Below the pieces are notes generated by a model. It was not told the origin of the DNA and did no database searches. It saw only the letters and a list, made by a program, of their open reading frames with translations. From Gynuella sunshinyii YC6258 (GTDB taxonomy: Bacteria; Pseudomonadota; Gammaproteobacteria; Pseudomonadales; Natronospirillaceae), in the NCBI RefSeq assembly GCF_000940805.1, contig NZ_CP007142.1, positions 5,060,593-5,124,592 on the forward strand: a stretch of DNA of 64,000 nucleotides, written 5' to 3'. The position numbers and the translations under genes were made by a program. Position 1 is the stretch's first letter. Each line of letters starts with the position of its first letter. Below are positions 18,909 through 28,253 of this stretch, in pieces.

Positions 18909-20345
18909 CTAACCAACAGAGCCTTCGAGACTGACTTCCAGAAGTTTGCCGGCCTCTACCGCAAACTCCATGGGCAACTCTTTGAACACTTCTTTGCAGA
19001 ATCCATTAACGATCATGGACACGGCTTTCTCAACATCAATGCCACGTTGACGACACAGAAACAGCTGATCATCACTGACTTTTGAGGTTGTCGCTTCGTG
19101 CTCGACCACTGCGCTGGGGTTTTTACTCTCAATATATGGGAAGGTATGAGCACCACAACGATCACCGATCAACAGTGAATCACACTGAGTGTAATTTCGG
19201 GCTCCCTCGGCTCCGGGGTTCATACGTACCAGCCCACGATAGGCATTCTGGCTTTTACCGGCCGAAATCCCCTTGGAAATAATAGTGGAACGGGTGTTCT
19301 TGCCGAGGTGAATCATCTTGGTGCCGGTATCGGCCTGCTGATAATTGTTGGTCAGCGCCACTGAGTAAAACTCACCGACACTGTTGTCACCTTTCAATAT
19401 ACAGCTGGGATATTTCCAGGTCACAGCAGATCCAGTCTCGACCTGAGTCCAGGATATCTTGGCATTGGTATGAGCGATACCACGCTTGGTCACAAAGTTA
19501 TAGATACCACCCTTGCCTTCTTCGTTGCCGGGATACCAGTTCTGTACGGTTGAATATTTGATCTCAGCGTTATCCAGAGCCACCAGTTCCACAACCGCGG
19601 CATGCAGTTGGTTTTCATCACGCATTGGAGCGGTACAACCTTCCAGGTAGCTGACATAACTACCTTCATCGGCAATGATCAGGGTACGCTCGAACTGGCC
19701 CGTTTTGGCTTCGTTAATACGAAAATAAGTGCTTAGCTCCATCGGACAACGAACCCCTTTGGGGATATACACAAACGAGCCATCACTGAATACCGCACAG
19801 TTGAGAGCCGCATAAAAATTGTCTTTTTGCGGCACCACCGAGCCCAGATATTGTTTGACCAGCTCAGGGTGTTTATGCACCGCCTCACTGATGGGCATAA
19901 AGATCACACCGGCCTCTTCCAGCTTCGCCCGGAAGGTAGTGGTTACGGATACAGAGTCGAATACCGCATCAACCGCCACCCCTGCCAGAGCAGCCTGTTC
20001 ATGCAAGGGAATACCCAGTTTTTCATAGGTAGCCAATAATTCAGGATCAATTTCATCCAGACTTTTGGGTTTGTCTTTCAGACTTTTGGGAGCCGAATAA
20101 TAGGAGACACTTTGAAAATCCACTTTGGGATAAGATACGTGTGCCCACTCTGGCAGTTCCATTTGCTGCCAGGCTGCAAACGCGTTCAGACGCCATTCCA
20201 ACAACCATTCCGGCTCGCCTTTTTGGGCGGAAATAAAACGAATAACGTCTTCGTTCAACCCAGGCGGCAAAGTGTCGGACTCAACACTGGTAATGAATCC
20301 GGCTTTGTATTCCTTACCCAAATAACGATCAATTTGTTCAGACAT
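18909..20345 (-). CDS. sufB: SUF scaffold subunit SufB
   Basis: 478 residues. SufB is the main scaffold subunit that accepts sulfur from SufE and assembles Fe-S clusters. The conserved segments are all here: [31 protein letters not shown] and, near the C-terminus, [20 protein letters not shown] with [10 protein letters not shown], containing the cysteine and histidine used in cluster assembly. Seventeen bases separate it from the upstream iscS-like gene. Confidence 0.97.
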   Translation of the reverse strand: MSEQIDRYLGKEYKAGFITSVESDTLPPGLNEDVIRFISAQKGEPEWLLEWRLNAFAAWQQMELPEWAHVSYPKVDFQSVSYYSAPKSLKDKPKSLDEIDPELLATYEKLGIPLHEQAALAGVAVDAVFDSVSVTTTFRAKLEEAGVIFMPISEAVHKHPELVKQYLGSVVPQKDNFYAALNCAVFSDGSFVYIPKGVRCPMELSTYFRINEAKTGQFERTLIIADEGSYVSYLEGCTAPMRDENQLHAAVVELVALDNAEIKYSTVQNWYPGNEEGKGGIYNFVTKRGIAHTNAKISWTQVETGSAVTWKYPSCILKGDNSVGEFYSVALTNNYQQADTGTKMIHLGKNTRSTIISKGISAGKSQNAYRGLVRMNPGAEGARNYTQCDSLLIGDRCGAHTFPYIESKNPSAVVEHEATTSKVSDDQLFLCRQRGIDVEKAVSMIVNGFCKEVFKELPMEFAVEAGKLLEVSLEGSVG

Positions 20346-20362
20346 ATTTCTATCCTCGCCGA

Positions 20363-21532
20363 CTAGACAGTCTGGCCAGTCACTGCGCGCATCCGTTCTA
20401 CGGTTGAACGGATATGTTGAATTGCAAACTCCACCTGGGCACGATCAGTAAAGCGTCCCAGGGAAATTCTGAGAGAAGAATGAGCCAACTGGGTATCGAC
20501 ACCAATGGCCCGTAAGACATAACTGGGTTCAAGACTTGCACTGGTGCAGGCAGACCCAGTGGATATCGCAAGATCTTTCAGCGACATCAGTAACATTTCG
20601 CCGTCCAGGCCATCAAACGCCACATTCAGGATGCTGGGCAACCGCTGTTCAGGATGTCCGTTCAGGCTGACCCCTGGTAAATCCCTGATGCTGCCCCATA
20701 ACAAATCCTTTAGCGAGGCAATACGTTCGAGTTCATCCGATTGTTCCTGACGTGCCAATTGTGCGGCTTTTCCCATTCCTGCAATTTGATGGGTTGCCAA
20801 AGTCCCGGAGCGCATGCCCCGTTCATGCCCACCACCATGGATCAACGGCGCTACTCTCACTTGCGGTTGGCGACGAACAAATAGCGCCCCCATGCCTTTG
20901 GGACCATAGAATTTATGAGCGGATAACGATAACAGATCAATATGCATTGCCTGTACATTGACAGGCAGCTTACCGGCACTTTGGGCGGCATCAACATGAA
21001 ACAGAATATCGCGGCTGCGACACAACTCGCCAACCCCGGCCACAGGGTTTATGACGCCTATTTCATTGTTTACGTGCATCAGACTGACCAATACTGTATC
21101 TGGCCGTAATGCCTGACGAACCTGCTCAACGCTAATAAGCCCCTGATCGTCTGGTTGCAGAAAAGTCACCTCACACCCGCGAGACTGCAAATACTGACAA
21201 GGATCCAGAACTGCTTTGTGTTCTATCGCTGAAGTGATGATATGACGTCCGCGCTCTTCACCGTACTGTTCCAGTACACCTTTGATTGCCAGATTGTTGG
21301 ATTCGGTCGCACCGGATGTCCAAACTATTTCGCGTGGTTCAGCACCGATCAGATCCGCCACCTGACGACGAGCCTCTTCAACAGCTTCTTCCGCCTGCCA
21401 GCCATATACATGGGACCGCGAAGCCGGGTTACCGAAGTTTCCCTCCATCGTCAGACAGTCCCCCATCAGCTTGGCCACTCTTGGGTCAACAGGGGTACTG
21501 GCAGCATAGTCGAGATAAACCGGTAATTTCAT
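20363..21532 (-). CDS. iscS: IscS/NifS-type cysteine desulfurase
   Basis: 389 residues, a group I cysteine desulfurase. The N-terminus ([15 protein letters not shown]) and PLP lysine region ([15 protein letters not shown]) are typical, and the catalytic cysteine lies in the long flexible loop [19 protein letters not shown]. Group I enzymes normally serve the ISC system with IscU, but here the gene lies between iscR and sufB and no iscU, iscA, hscBA or fdx adjoins it. It may feed SufB, tRNA thiolation or an IscU encoded elsewhere. Length and motifs are intact. Confidence 0.93.
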   Translation of the reverse strand: MKLPVYLDYAASTPVDPRVAKLMGDCLTMEGNFGNPASRSHVYGWQAEEAVEEARRQVADLIGAEPREIVWTSGATESNNLAIKGVLEQYGEERGRHIITSAIEHKAVLDPCQYLQSRGCEVTFLQPDDQGLISVEQVRQALRPDTVLVSLMHVNNEIGVINPVAGVGELCRSRDILFHVDAAQSAGKLPVNVQAMHIDLLSLSAHKFYGPKGMGALFVRRQPQVRVAPLIHGGGHERGMRSGTLATHQIAGMGKAAQLARQEQSDELERIASLKDLLWGSIRDLPGVSLNGHPEQRLPSILNVAFDGLDGEMLLMSLKDLAISTGSACTSASLEPSYVLRAIGVDTQLAHSSLRISLGRFTDRAQVEFAIQHIRSTVERMRAVTGQTV

Positions 21533-21561
21533 GAAAGACTCAATAACAAATATGACTTTAA

Positions 21562-22047
21562 TTAATTGGAGGAAACGGCAATTGGTTCATCTGACTCCAA
21601 TTGATGACCCTGATGCTCATCCTGGCGCCGGGATATTTCCAGAATATCCCTCCGTTCAACCAACTGAGCCAAAGAGATTCCAGACAAGAACTCATGGATC
21701 TGACTACTTAAATCCTGCCACAAATGATGGGTCAGACAACGTTCACCTTTCTGACAGTTTCCCTGGCCTTCACAGCGAGTGGCGTCCATGGATTCATTGA
21801 CCGCATCTACCACCTCAGCCACACTGATCAGGTGTCCATCACGCCCCAGGCGATAACCACCACCAGGACCGCGAACACTGGAAACCAGGTCGGCCCTTCT
21901 TAATTTGGCAAATAACTGTTCTAAATAAGATAGTGATATTTCCTGGCGGGTGGAGATATCCGCCAAACTGATCGGGCCACTTTTCTCGTGTAATGCCAGA
22001 TCCAGCATGGCAGTCACTGCATATCTGCCTTTAGTTGTCAGTCGCAT
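21562..22047 (-). CDS. iscR: Fe-S cluster regulator IscR
   Basis: 161 residues, Rrf2 family. The winged helix is at about 1-80 ([32 protein letters not shown]). The [2Fe-2S] ligands are conserved in number and position with E. coli IscR: Cys92, Cys98, Cys104 and His107. Holo-IscR represses the ISC operon; apo-IscR can activate suf genes at type-2 sites. It is the first gene of the nine-gene operon, and a type-1 site covers the promoter just upstream, so negative autoregulation by cluster status is expected. Confidence 0.96.
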   Translation of the reverse strand: MRLTTKGRYAVTAMLDLALHEKSGPISLADISTRQEISLSYLEQLFAKLRRADLVSSVRGPGGGYRLGRDGHLISVAEVVDAVNESMDATRCEGQGNCQKGERCLTHHLWQDLSSQIHEFLSGISLAQLVERRDILEISRRQDEHQGHQLESDEPIAVSSN

Positions 22048-22079
22048 AATGGCCTTGCCTCAATTAAAACTGAGCTTGC

Positions 22080-22108
22080 ATTATCGTATTCCTGACTGTT
22101 TTAGTCAA
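22080..22108 (-). promoter_or_regulatory. Sigma-70 promoter of the iscR-suf operon
   Basis: On the minus strand TTGACT (22108-22103) and GATAAT (22085-22080) are separated by exactly 17 bases. Transcription would start near 22073, about 25 bases before the iscR ATG. The promoter lies inside the IscR-like operator described separately. Confidence 0.8.
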
Positions 22109-22112
22109 CTTT
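22088..22112 (-). promoter_or_regulatory. IscR type-1 binding site
   Basis: Minus strand reads AAA-GTT-GACT-AAAAC-AGTC-AGG-AAT. Compared with the published type-1 consensus (ATA-SYY-GACT-RWWWY-AGTC-RRS-TAT), the two GACT/AGTC cores, the spacer and both inner triplets match; only the outer flanks deviate. It overlaps the -35 and spacer of the operon promoter, the right place for repression by cluster-loaded IscR. Confidence 0.85.
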
Positions 22113-22437
22113 ATAACTTACTGCTTAACTCGGTTACAGGCCGTGAAAGAATTCCGATTATAGAAGCTATGGAGATACATCTCCATAGAAAATACATGGG
22201 TAAAATTGTTTTCAATCGTTGCAACCAAGAACTGATAAATGCGGTATCTCACAGTACAACGATCACATCGATGAACAACTGCTGGAGAGGATTATCGCCA
22301 CTCAGGCAGTGAAATATTTTCATGTTTTCCATTAACAATTGAATAAAAAAACTATGACTTAAGTAGTATTCTTGCTCACCAAATTCCGGGACAATATCAT
22401 TATTGACATAACGATTTGTTCGTCGGATGAATTTTGA

Positions 22438-23874
22438 ATGGCTGTATTAAATTCAAAAAAGTTGTATTCAACCACTCTGGACTACCAAAAAGCTCACGCT
22501 GGATTTGATCTTGTTAAAATCGGCTCTATCGCTTTTTTACTCCTTTACCATGTATCCCTGGTAGTCCCTTACCATGACAACAATATAGTTTTTAAGCTGA
22601 TTGCGTATGTCAGTCGATGGGGCTGGCTGGGCACGGACTTTTTCTTTGCGATGGTCGGTTTTCTGATATTCAATCGGCTATCATCACCAGAAAACAGTAA
22701 TCTCCGCACAAACCTGAAATATGCCGTTAGCCGGGTGTTAAGGGTCATTTTGCCTTATTACCTGTTTCTGCTTGTCTACCTGCACACAGGCAATTGGTTT
22801 TTCGATTATCTGGGTCTGGGCTGGGCGGTTGGATCAGGAGTGGAACTGCCATTATGGACATTAACCATCAATTGGTTTCTGAACAGCAAGATCACCGGTG
22901 TGGGTATGGAAGGTATTTTCGCACTGGCAACCGGGGTACAGATGGTTCTGCTGGCAATGATCATTGCCACCTTTGTTAAAAATCAAAAAACCACCTTCTG
23001 GATATATGTATCACTGGAGTTGTTAACGGTTACAGCCCGTATTATTTACGGCAATGAGACGGACAGCCGGTGGGAAATTATCCGTATAGATCCGTTTTTA
23101 TTCGGTTTTTTACTAGCGATGATGAAACAAAAGCTGGAAGCAAATGTAAACATCCGCAATGTAGCCATGATCATGACTTTAACAGCTTTGTCAGCATTGC
23201 TGACGTTTGAGTTTCTGACTCGGGGAATCAGCTACTGGTCCCATCTGACGCTCTACATCGGTCATCCCCTGATTGCTTTGCTGGCGGCATCCACGGTGTT
23301 ATGGGTTTCAGAGCTGAACATCAAGAACCGGTTTAGAAAGCCTATATGGCATTTAAGCAAGGCAACTTACTTTGTCTTCTTCGTCAAATTGCCCATGGCA
23401 TTTTTTATCGTCATTTCCCTGCAAAAGCTCAACATCCAGAACCACAATCTATTTTTACTGCTGACAATAGTTTCTGCCATAACCATCAGTTTCACACTGG
23501 CGATGCTCTGGTGGCTTCTGGTAGAACGAAAAATTTTGCATTTATTTTTTGTGAGGACAGGGCAGGCAGGAGATTCCCGGCAGACCAGCCGCCGGGCAAA
23601 CACATCAGAAAGCGATGCTGACCTCTCCGAAAAAGCGAATGATAAACTGGGAAATGCCGGCAGCCAGAACAATAGCAATGATCGCGCGGACAGCACTAAA
23701 ACGGGCATGCTCTCCTTCGTACGGCTTACTCCCGTGAATCATCGACTGAATCAGGGGCTCTCCCTTAAACCGTTGATGCCAGACCACTGCCGCAACATGA
23801 ATCACCACGACAGCCTGCAAAATCGCGAAAATCAAACCGTGGAGATCTCTGGCAATACCACTGACATCGGATGA
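22438..23874 (+). CDS. Acyltransferase-3 family membrane protein with antisense-coded tail
   Basis: 478 residues. Residues about 20-370 show the acyltransferase-3 (OafA/YrhL) fold: GFDLVKIGSIAFLLLYHVSL with the catalytic-type His in helix 1, then WGWLGTDFFFAMVGFLIF with the GxxFF-like motif, and about ten membrane helices ending in WWLLVERKI. Such enzymes O-acylate sugars of surface polysaccharides; the substrate cannot be told. After about residue 375 the sequence becomes hydrophilic and low in structure. This last ~100 residues is the reverse strand of the convergent cytochrome gene (270-bp overlap), suggesting loss of the original stop codon. Confidence 0.82.
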   Translation: MAVLNSKKLYSTTLDYQKAHAGFDLVKIGSIAFLLLYHVSLVVPYHDNNIVFKLIAYVSRWGWLGTDFFFAMVGFLIFNRLSSPENSNLRTNLKYAVSRVLRVILPYYLFLLVYLHTGNWFFDYLGLGWAVGSGVELPLWTLTINWFLNSKITGVGMEGIFALATGVQMVLLAMIIATFVKNQKTTFWIYVSLELLTVTARIIYGNETDSRWEIIRIDPFLFGFLLAMMKQKLEANVNIRNVAMIMTLTALSALLTFEFLTRGISYWSHLTLYIGHPLIALLAASTVLWVSELNIKNRFRKPIWHLSKATYFVFFVKLPMAFFIVISLQKLNIQNHNLFLLLTIVSAITISFTLAMLWWLLVERKILHLFFVRTGQAGDSRQTSRRANTSESDADLSEKANDKLGNAGSQNNSNDRADSTKTGMLSFVRLTPVNHRLNQGLSLKPLMPDHCRNMNHHDSLQNRENQTVEISGNTTDIG

Positions 23875-24270
23875 CACCAGAGAGACAAACGGTCCGTCAA
23901 ACATGATGTCATCAGTTGACATCATACCGGTTACCAACTGAGCCAGTATCAGGCCCAGTATTGTCAGCACGGCGATGCCGCCCATAGGGTTGTGCGACAG
24001 ATGGTGGTGGTCGTCATTACGTCTGAACATGGAAGGTAAATAGGACAATATCGTTCCAGGGCCTCTGACGAACTCCTTAAAACGCGCATACCGGCTACCC
24101 CAGAATCCCCATATAATCCGGTATAGAACCAGTGCCGCCAGGGTAAAGCCCAGGGTCTGATGTAGATAAATCAAATCGCCCCCCTGCTCACCGGTGTACC
24201 AGAGCCCACCGATTATAGCTACCGTAGCCCAGTGAAATATTCGAATACTGGGATCCCAGACTTTGGTCAT
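23605..24270 (-). CDS. Cytochrome b561 family protein
   Basis: 221 residues with four membrane helices (about 12-30, 37-57, 96-116, 142-162) and a possible fifth at 195-212. Histidines typical of diheme b561/Ni-Fe-hydrogenase b-type subunits are in place: His13 (RIFHW), His37 (YLHQTLGF), His144 (DLHGL) and His158 (VVIHVAAV). Such proteins move electrons across the inner membrane, often with a periplasmic partner cytochrome or oxidoreductase, but no partner gene adjoins it. Its last 90 codons lie opposite the tail of the acyltransferase gene. Start ATG 24270. Confidence 0.88.
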   Translation of the reverse strand: MTKVWDPSIRIFHWATVAIIGGLWYTGEQGGDLIYLHQTLGFTLAALVLYRIIWGFWGSRYARFKEFVRGPGTILSYLPSMFRRNDDHHHLSHNPMGGIAVLTILGLILAQLVTGMMSTDDIMFDGPFVSLVSSDVSGIARDLHGLIFAILQAVVVIHVAAVVWHQRFKGEPLIQSMIHGSKPYEGEHARFSAVRAIIAIVLAAGISQFIIRFFGEVSIAF

Positions 24271-24445
24271 CTAATTTGTTCCTCATGGTTACTGATCGAT
24301 ATCAGGGGTAGTAAGCCAGATTACGGCCATGAAGCCAAGATATCTGCTTTACTCCTTACAATTTGCTAGCACTTATACGATTCAGGGAACTATCGCAATG
24401 CCTTTGCGTCTAACAAATCAAGTGGACTGCACAAGAGTATCAATA

Positions 24446-25165
24446 ATGAAACTGGGTTTAACAATTCTGGCATTGCTCTGCGGCTTCTCTTCAGCCAAGG
24501 CACAGCAATGGCAATCCTCCTACCAACAGACGGAGTTGATTGAACTGTTCACCTCCGAGGGTTGCAGCAGTTGCCCAAAAGCTGATCAGTGGCTATCAAG
24601 CCTGAAAGATGACCCAAGCCTGTTCAAATCGTTTGTCCCTATCGCTTTCCATGTAGACTATTGGGATTACATCGGCTGGGAAGATCGTTTTGCCAGGCCC
24701 GAGTTCAGTCAACGTCAGCGCCGCTATGACAGGGAAAAACTGATCAGTCAGGTCTATACACCTGGCATCATTATCAACAGTCAGGAGTGGAGAGCCTGGT
24801 TCAGAGGGGCAACACAATGGCCGGATTCAAGCTCACCAACTGGACGGCTAACGGCAAATCTGCAGGGTGATCATCTGCATGTGACGTTTGAACAGGATCA
24901 AACCTACAACCTGTATGTCGCCTACCTGGGGATGGGACTTGAGACAGCACGCGTCAACGCCGGGGAAAACAAGGGCCGGACTCTGCGCCACGATTTTGTC
25001 GTTATGAGCATGCAATCCGTTAAAGGCAATCGGGACTGGCGGCTCAAGTTGTTACCTCCTCCGGATATCGGACAACAGCAGACGGCTCTGGCATTGTGGA
25101 TTTCACTACCAAACTCGCAACAGGTTATTCAAGCCTTAGGAGGCTATCTCCAGTCATCAGAATAA
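24446..25165 (+). CDS. DUF1223 family secreted thioredoxin-like protein
   Basis: 239 residues from ATG 24446; the frame opens 39 codons earlier (24329), but the ATG chosen begins a proper signal peptide (MKLGLTILALLCGFSSAKA, cleavage after AKA) with AGAG upstream. The mature protein begins a thioredoxin-like fold: LIELFTSEGCSSCPKADQWL with the Cys40-x-x-Cys43 pair, then VDYWDYIGWEDRFA and YTPGIIINSQEWRAW, the DUF1223 signatures. It probably has a periplasmic redox role; the substrate is unknown. The C-terminal half is a beta-rich domain. Confidence 0.88.
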   Translation: MKLGLTILALLCGFSSAKAQQWQSSYQQTELIELFTSEGCSSCPKADQWLSSLKDDPSLFKSFVPIAFHVDYWDYIGWEDRFARPEFSQRQRRYDREKLISQVYTPGIIINSQEWRAWFRGATQWPDSSSPTGRLTANLQGDHLHVTFEQDQTYNLYVAYLGMGLETARVNAGENKGRTLRHDFVVMSMQSVKGNRDWRLKLLPPPDIGQQQTALALWISLPNSQQVIQALGGYLQSSE

Positions 25166-25175
25166 TCGCTGGCAA

Positions 25176-25586
25176 CTACCGGTTACGAACATCTGGCTGA
25201 TCAGAAAAATACTGCACAAACTCGATCTCTGTACCATCCGGGTCGAGAAAATAAGCATTTTGGCGCTCATCACCTTTACCTTGTTGGTGCGGGGTATAAC
25301 CAGCTTGCTCCATCCGCTCAAGCAGCTGATCAACGGAAGAGATCTCAATACCGACGTGTGCCACACCAACCTGATGCATTAATTGCAAACGATCCCGCCC
25401 ATCACCATGATCATTCAGGGTGAGGTAATGATAGTCATCACCGAAATGCACCCAATGGCGGTGTCGACCATACCAATCCATTTCACCCGAAGCTCTGACT
25501 GACCAGTGCGGCATAGCGGCCTGATAAAAGCGAATACTGGCGTCAATGTCCGTCACAATTAAATTCACATGTTCTATGCGCATCAT
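25176..25586 (-). CDS. VOC (glyoxalase/bleomycin resistance) family protein
   Basis: 136 residues, one vicinal-oxygen-chelate module pair. MRIEHVNLIVTDIDASIRFY opens the first beta-alpha-beta repeat with the metal-type His6, VAHVGIEI supplies the second-repeat His, and DPDGTEIEFVQYF supplies a Glu, so a divalent-metal site is likely. The catalysed reaction is not identifiable; such proteins include dioxygenases, lyases and resistance proteins. It diverges from a Cys-rich regulator, and two identical-pattern palindromes lie between them. Confidence 0.88.
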   Translation of the reverse strand: MMRIEHVNLIVTDIDASIRFYQAAMPHWSVRASGEMDWYGRHRHWVHFGDDYHYLTLNDHGDGRDRLQLMHQVGVAHVGIEISSVDQLLERMEQAGYTPHQQGKGDERQNAYFLDPDGTEIEFVQYFSDQPDVRNR

Positions 25587-25636
25587 ATCTATTCTCCTGC
25601 TGTTTTCTCTCGATTCATCCCACGCTTCTTTATTAT

Positions 25637-25654
25637 GTAAATAAAAATATTTAC
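25637..25654. promoter_or_regulatory. Palindrome GTAAA-N8-TTTAC, copy 1
   Basis: GTAAATA-AAAA-TATTTAC, an 18-base near-ideal operator-like palindrome 51 bases upstream of the VOC gene start. The same GTAAA-N8-TTTAC pattern recurs 48 bases away (copy 2). Candidate binding site for the adjacent SufR-like regulator. Confidence 0.65.
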
Positions 25655-25684
25655 TAAATCAAAATAGCCTCACCTTATAAATAA

Positions 25685-25702
25685 GTAAACAAAAAATTTT
25701 AC
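25685..25702. promoter_or_regulatory. Palindrome GTAAA-N8-TTTAC, copy 2
   Basis: GTAAA-CAAAAAAT-TTTAC, extended by AA and TT on the flanks (25683-25704). It lies 30 bases before the regulator's ATG, over the expected core promoter (ATAAT at about 25721). The half-sites and spacing are identical to copy 1, so the regulator probably controls itself and the divergent VOC gene. Confidence 0.65.
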
Positions 25703-25731
25703 TTAAATGTTTTTTTCGCGATAATGCGCTC

Positions 25732-26349
25732 ATGAAAAGCCTGCAACAGATACTTAACATCCTGAAAACAGAAGGACCGCAGTCAGCAAAACAGCTGGCT
25801 GAGGCCCTTGATCTGACGACGATGGGCGTCAGACAACATCTCCTCAGCCTCGAAGGTGAAGGCAAAGTCTCCTATGAAGACCACCCGGCCGTCCGTGGTC
25901 GCCCTGTTCGTTACTGGACTCTGACAGAACATGCCAACGAGGAATTTGAAAACCGCCATGAAGAGTTAACGCTACAACTGATCGAATCGGTACAGGAAAT
26001 ATTTGGAAGTGCCGGTCTGGAGCAATTGATCAATAATCGTGAACAGAAAATGCGCCAGCTCTACCATCAGGCACTGGAAAAGCAGACAACTCTGCCACAA
26101 AAATTACAGGTACTGGCGGATATCAGAAGCCGGGAAGGCTACATGGCCACCATTCAGGAAGTAGATGGCGATTGGTTGTTATTGGAGAATCATTGTCCGA
26201 TCTGCGCAGCTGCCCGACAATGTCAGAATTTTTGTCGTTCAGAGCTATCCATATTTCAGAATTTACTGACCGGACTGGCAACTGTAGCCAGAGAGGAGCA
26301 TATCATCACCGGAGCCCGGCGCTGTGTCTACCGGATCACTCCCATTTGA
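25732..26349 (+). CDS. SufR-like winged-helix regulator with C-terminal Cys cluster
   Basis: 205 residues. The N-terminal winged helix (about 1-75: ILNILKTEGPQSAKQLAEAL, MGVRQHLLSLEGEGKV, RGRPVRYWTLTE) resembles the DeoR/ArsR-like domain of SufR. The middle is helical. The C-terminus has five cysteines in CPICAAARQCQNFC and GARRCVYRI, a pattern like that used by SufR-family proteins to hold an Fe-S cluster. I infer an Fe-S or redox sensing repressor. It is divergent from the VOC gene with twin palindromes between them, and convergent with flgI (59 bp between the stops). Confidence 0.82.
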   Translation: MKSLQQILNILKTEGPQSAKQLAEALDLTTMGVRQHLLSLEGEGKVSYEDHPAVRGRPVRYWTLTEHANEEFENRHEELTLQLIESVQEIFGSAGLEQLINNREQKMRQLYHQALEKQTTLPQKLQVLADIRSREGYMATIQEVDGDWLLLENHCPICAAARQCQNFCRSELSIFQNLLTGLATVAREEHIITGARRCVYRITPI

Positions 26350-26408
26350 ACCAGACAAAATAGAATGTCCCATCCGCTGATAACACAGAATAGGACAATC
26401 ATGACCGG

Positions 26409-27506
26409 TCAGATGACAATCAACTCAGCATGTAGTGCACCCGCCTCTTTAATGGCCTCCAGAATGGCCACCAGATCACCCGGTGCGGCACCGACCTGAT
26501 TCACTGCATCGACAATGTCCTGTAATGTTGCTGTACCGCCAAACAAAAACATTTTTCCGTCTCCCTGCTGAACATTAATCTGGGAATCGGGCACAACAAC
26601 CGTATCCCCTTCAGCCAGTGGATTCGGTTGACTGACCATGGGGTTTTCTTTAATGGTGACCGTCAGACTGCCGTGAGTCACGGCGACGGGATCAATGGTC
26701 ACTTTATTACCCACGACAATCGTGCCGGTCCGACTATTGATTATCACCTTGGCACGGTCTACCGCCGGCTGTACTTCAATATTTTCAAGCACGGACAAAA
26801 AAGATACTCTTTGATTAGCATCTCGAGGCGCATTGACTCTGACAGACCCGGCATCCATCGCGTAGGCACTACCATCTCCCAACAGATCGTTAATAGCCTT
26901 CGCCACCCGGGTTGCCGTTGTAAAGTCAGCATTGTGCAGATTAAAAGTCAGAAAATCCCCCTGATTAAAACCACTTTTGACCGCACGTTCGACCGTAGCA
27001 CCATTAGGAATTCTACCAACGACCGGAACATTGACGGTAATACTGGAACCATCCTGACCGTCAACACCGAATCCACCAACAATCAAGTTTCCCTGAGCCA
27101 CCGCATAAACATTGCCATCAGCTCCGGTCAAAGGAGTCAACAACAGGCTGCCACCACGCAGACTGGTGGCATTACCGATGGACGATACGGTGATGTCGAT
27201 TTCCTGACCAGGCTTTGAAAAAGCCGGCAAATTGGCGTGAATAGAAACAGCCGCCACATTTTTCAGTTTTGGATCAGTACCAGGTGGAATGGTAATACCA
27301 AACTGTTTCATCATATTGGTGAACGTCTGATTGGTAAACGGCGCTTTATCACCGGTACCGTCCAGCCCCACCACAAGGCCATAACCGACCAACTGGTTAT
27401 TCCTGACACCATCGACCTGGGCGATGTCTTTCAACCGATCCAGTCCCCAGGAAAACTGAGCGCAGGTAATCAATCCCAATGCGGTTATCAAAATACGAAT
27501 TTTCAT
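26409..27506 (-). CDS. flgI: Flagellar P-ring protein FlgI
   Basis: 365 residues with a signal peptide (about 1-21, ending FSWG). FlgI forms the periplasmic P-ring around the flagellar rod. [33 protein letters not shown] is present in two conserved blocks at 22-54, and the C-terminus [19 protein letters not shown] is typical. It is the last gene of the flgFGHI block: 10 bp after flgH. The usual next gene flgJ is absent; the next gene is convergent and unrelated. Confidence 0.97.
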   Translation of the reverse strand: MKIRILITALGLITCAQFSWGLDRLKDIAQVDGVRNNQLVGYGLVVGLDGTGDKAPFTNQTFTNMMKQFGITIPPGTDPKLKNVAAVSIHANLPAFSKPGQEIDITVSSIGNATSLRGGSLLLTPLTGADGNVYAVAQGNLIVGGFGVDGQDGSSITVNVPVVGRIPNGATVERAVKSGFNQGDFLTFNLHNADFTTATRVAKAINDLLGDGSAYAMDAGSVRVNAPRDANQRVSFLSVLENIEVQPAVDRAKVIINSRTGTIVVGNKVTIDPVAVTHGSLTVTIKENPMVSQPNPLAEGDTVVVPDSQINVQQGDGKMFLFGGTATLQDIVDAVNQVGAAPGDLVAILEAIKEAGALHAELIVI

Positions 27507-27516
27507 AGCTCACCCC

Positions 27517-28242
27517 TTAAAACGGAAACCATGGACTGTTAAAGAAACGACTCAACCAGCCGCTGGAATTGGAGTCTGCCAATGTTCCGGTACCAGCATA
27601 ACTGATACGGGCATCCGCCAGTTTCTGTGACGATACCATGTTGTCCAGAGAAATATCCTCAGGCCGGACCAGACCGGATATACGAATATATTCATCACCC
27701 TGATTTAAAGTCATCCATTTTTCCCCGCGGACTCGCAGCACCCCATTGGGCAGAATCTCAGAAATGGTCACCGTAATATAACCTTGCAGACTGTTGCTCT
27801 GGTTTGCCTGACCTGAACCGGAGAAATCACGCTCACCGGACAATTGGGCATCCATACTGAGGCCACTGACATTGACAGCTCCTCCGCTGATCACCGGATT
27901 AGCGATCGACGTCGATGAGTTCTTTTTAGTGGTCGTGGCGGAAGACTTTTTCGATACGGTTTTCTCATCCAGTTCAATGGTAATGATATCCCCCACCCGG
28001 CGGGCCTTTTTATCCCCATACAACTGCAAACCCGACGCGGCATTGTATATTGAACCACTGGGAGTCGGTGGAGGAATCAAAGATTCCGAAGGTACTGGTG
28101 CAAAATCAGGATCATTGGGCATGGCGCGATACTTGGGGTAAGTGGAGCAGCCAACCATGGAAATTGTCAGCAGAAAAAAAGCCAGACTCACCAGAATGAT
28201 TTTGATAAAACCGTCCATGACACAATTTTTTTTCCGTTTCAT
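27517..28242 (-). CDS. flgH: Flagellar L-ring lipoprotein FlgH
   Basis: 241 residues. FlgH assembles the outer-membrane L-ring. A lipoprotein signal peptide ends in the lipobox MVGC-S (about residue 32), so the mature protein is anchored by Cys. KARRVGDIITIELDEKT and the C-terminal VSSQKLADARISYAGTGTL are diagnostic. Start ATG 28242 has GGAGG seven bases upstream; an internal ATG at 28218 would shorten the N-terminus. Eleven bases separate it from flgG. Confidence 0.96.
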   Translation of the reverse strand: MKRKKNCVMDGFIKIILVSLAFFLLTISMVGCSTYPKYRAMPNDPDFAPVPSESLIPPPTPSGSIYNAASGLQLYGDKKARRVGDIITIELDEKTVSKKSSATTTKKNSSTSIANPVISGGAVNVSGLSMDAQLSGERDFSGSGQANQSNSLQGYITVTISEILPNGVLRVRGEKWMTLNQGDEYIRISGLVRPEDISLDNMVSSQKLADARISYAGTGTLADSNSSGWLSRFFNSPWFPF

Positions 28243-28253
28243 CTCATGCCCTC

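Larger units (their letters stand above)
22048..22437. other. Intergenic region upstream of iscR and the acyltransferase gene
   Basis: 390 bases between divergent genes. The iscR promoter and operator take up 22080-22112. At 22167-22188 there is a perfect 9-bp hairpin, CTATGGAGA / TCTCCATAG with a TACA loop, not followed by a T-tract on either strand; it is more likely an operator or RNA structure than a terminator. The rest (22200-22437) is A+T-rich without visible genes. Confidence 0.6.

Noticed and set aside
26628-27218. A 196-codon plus-strand frame
   Set aside because: Antisense to flgI; low-complexity shadow sequence.
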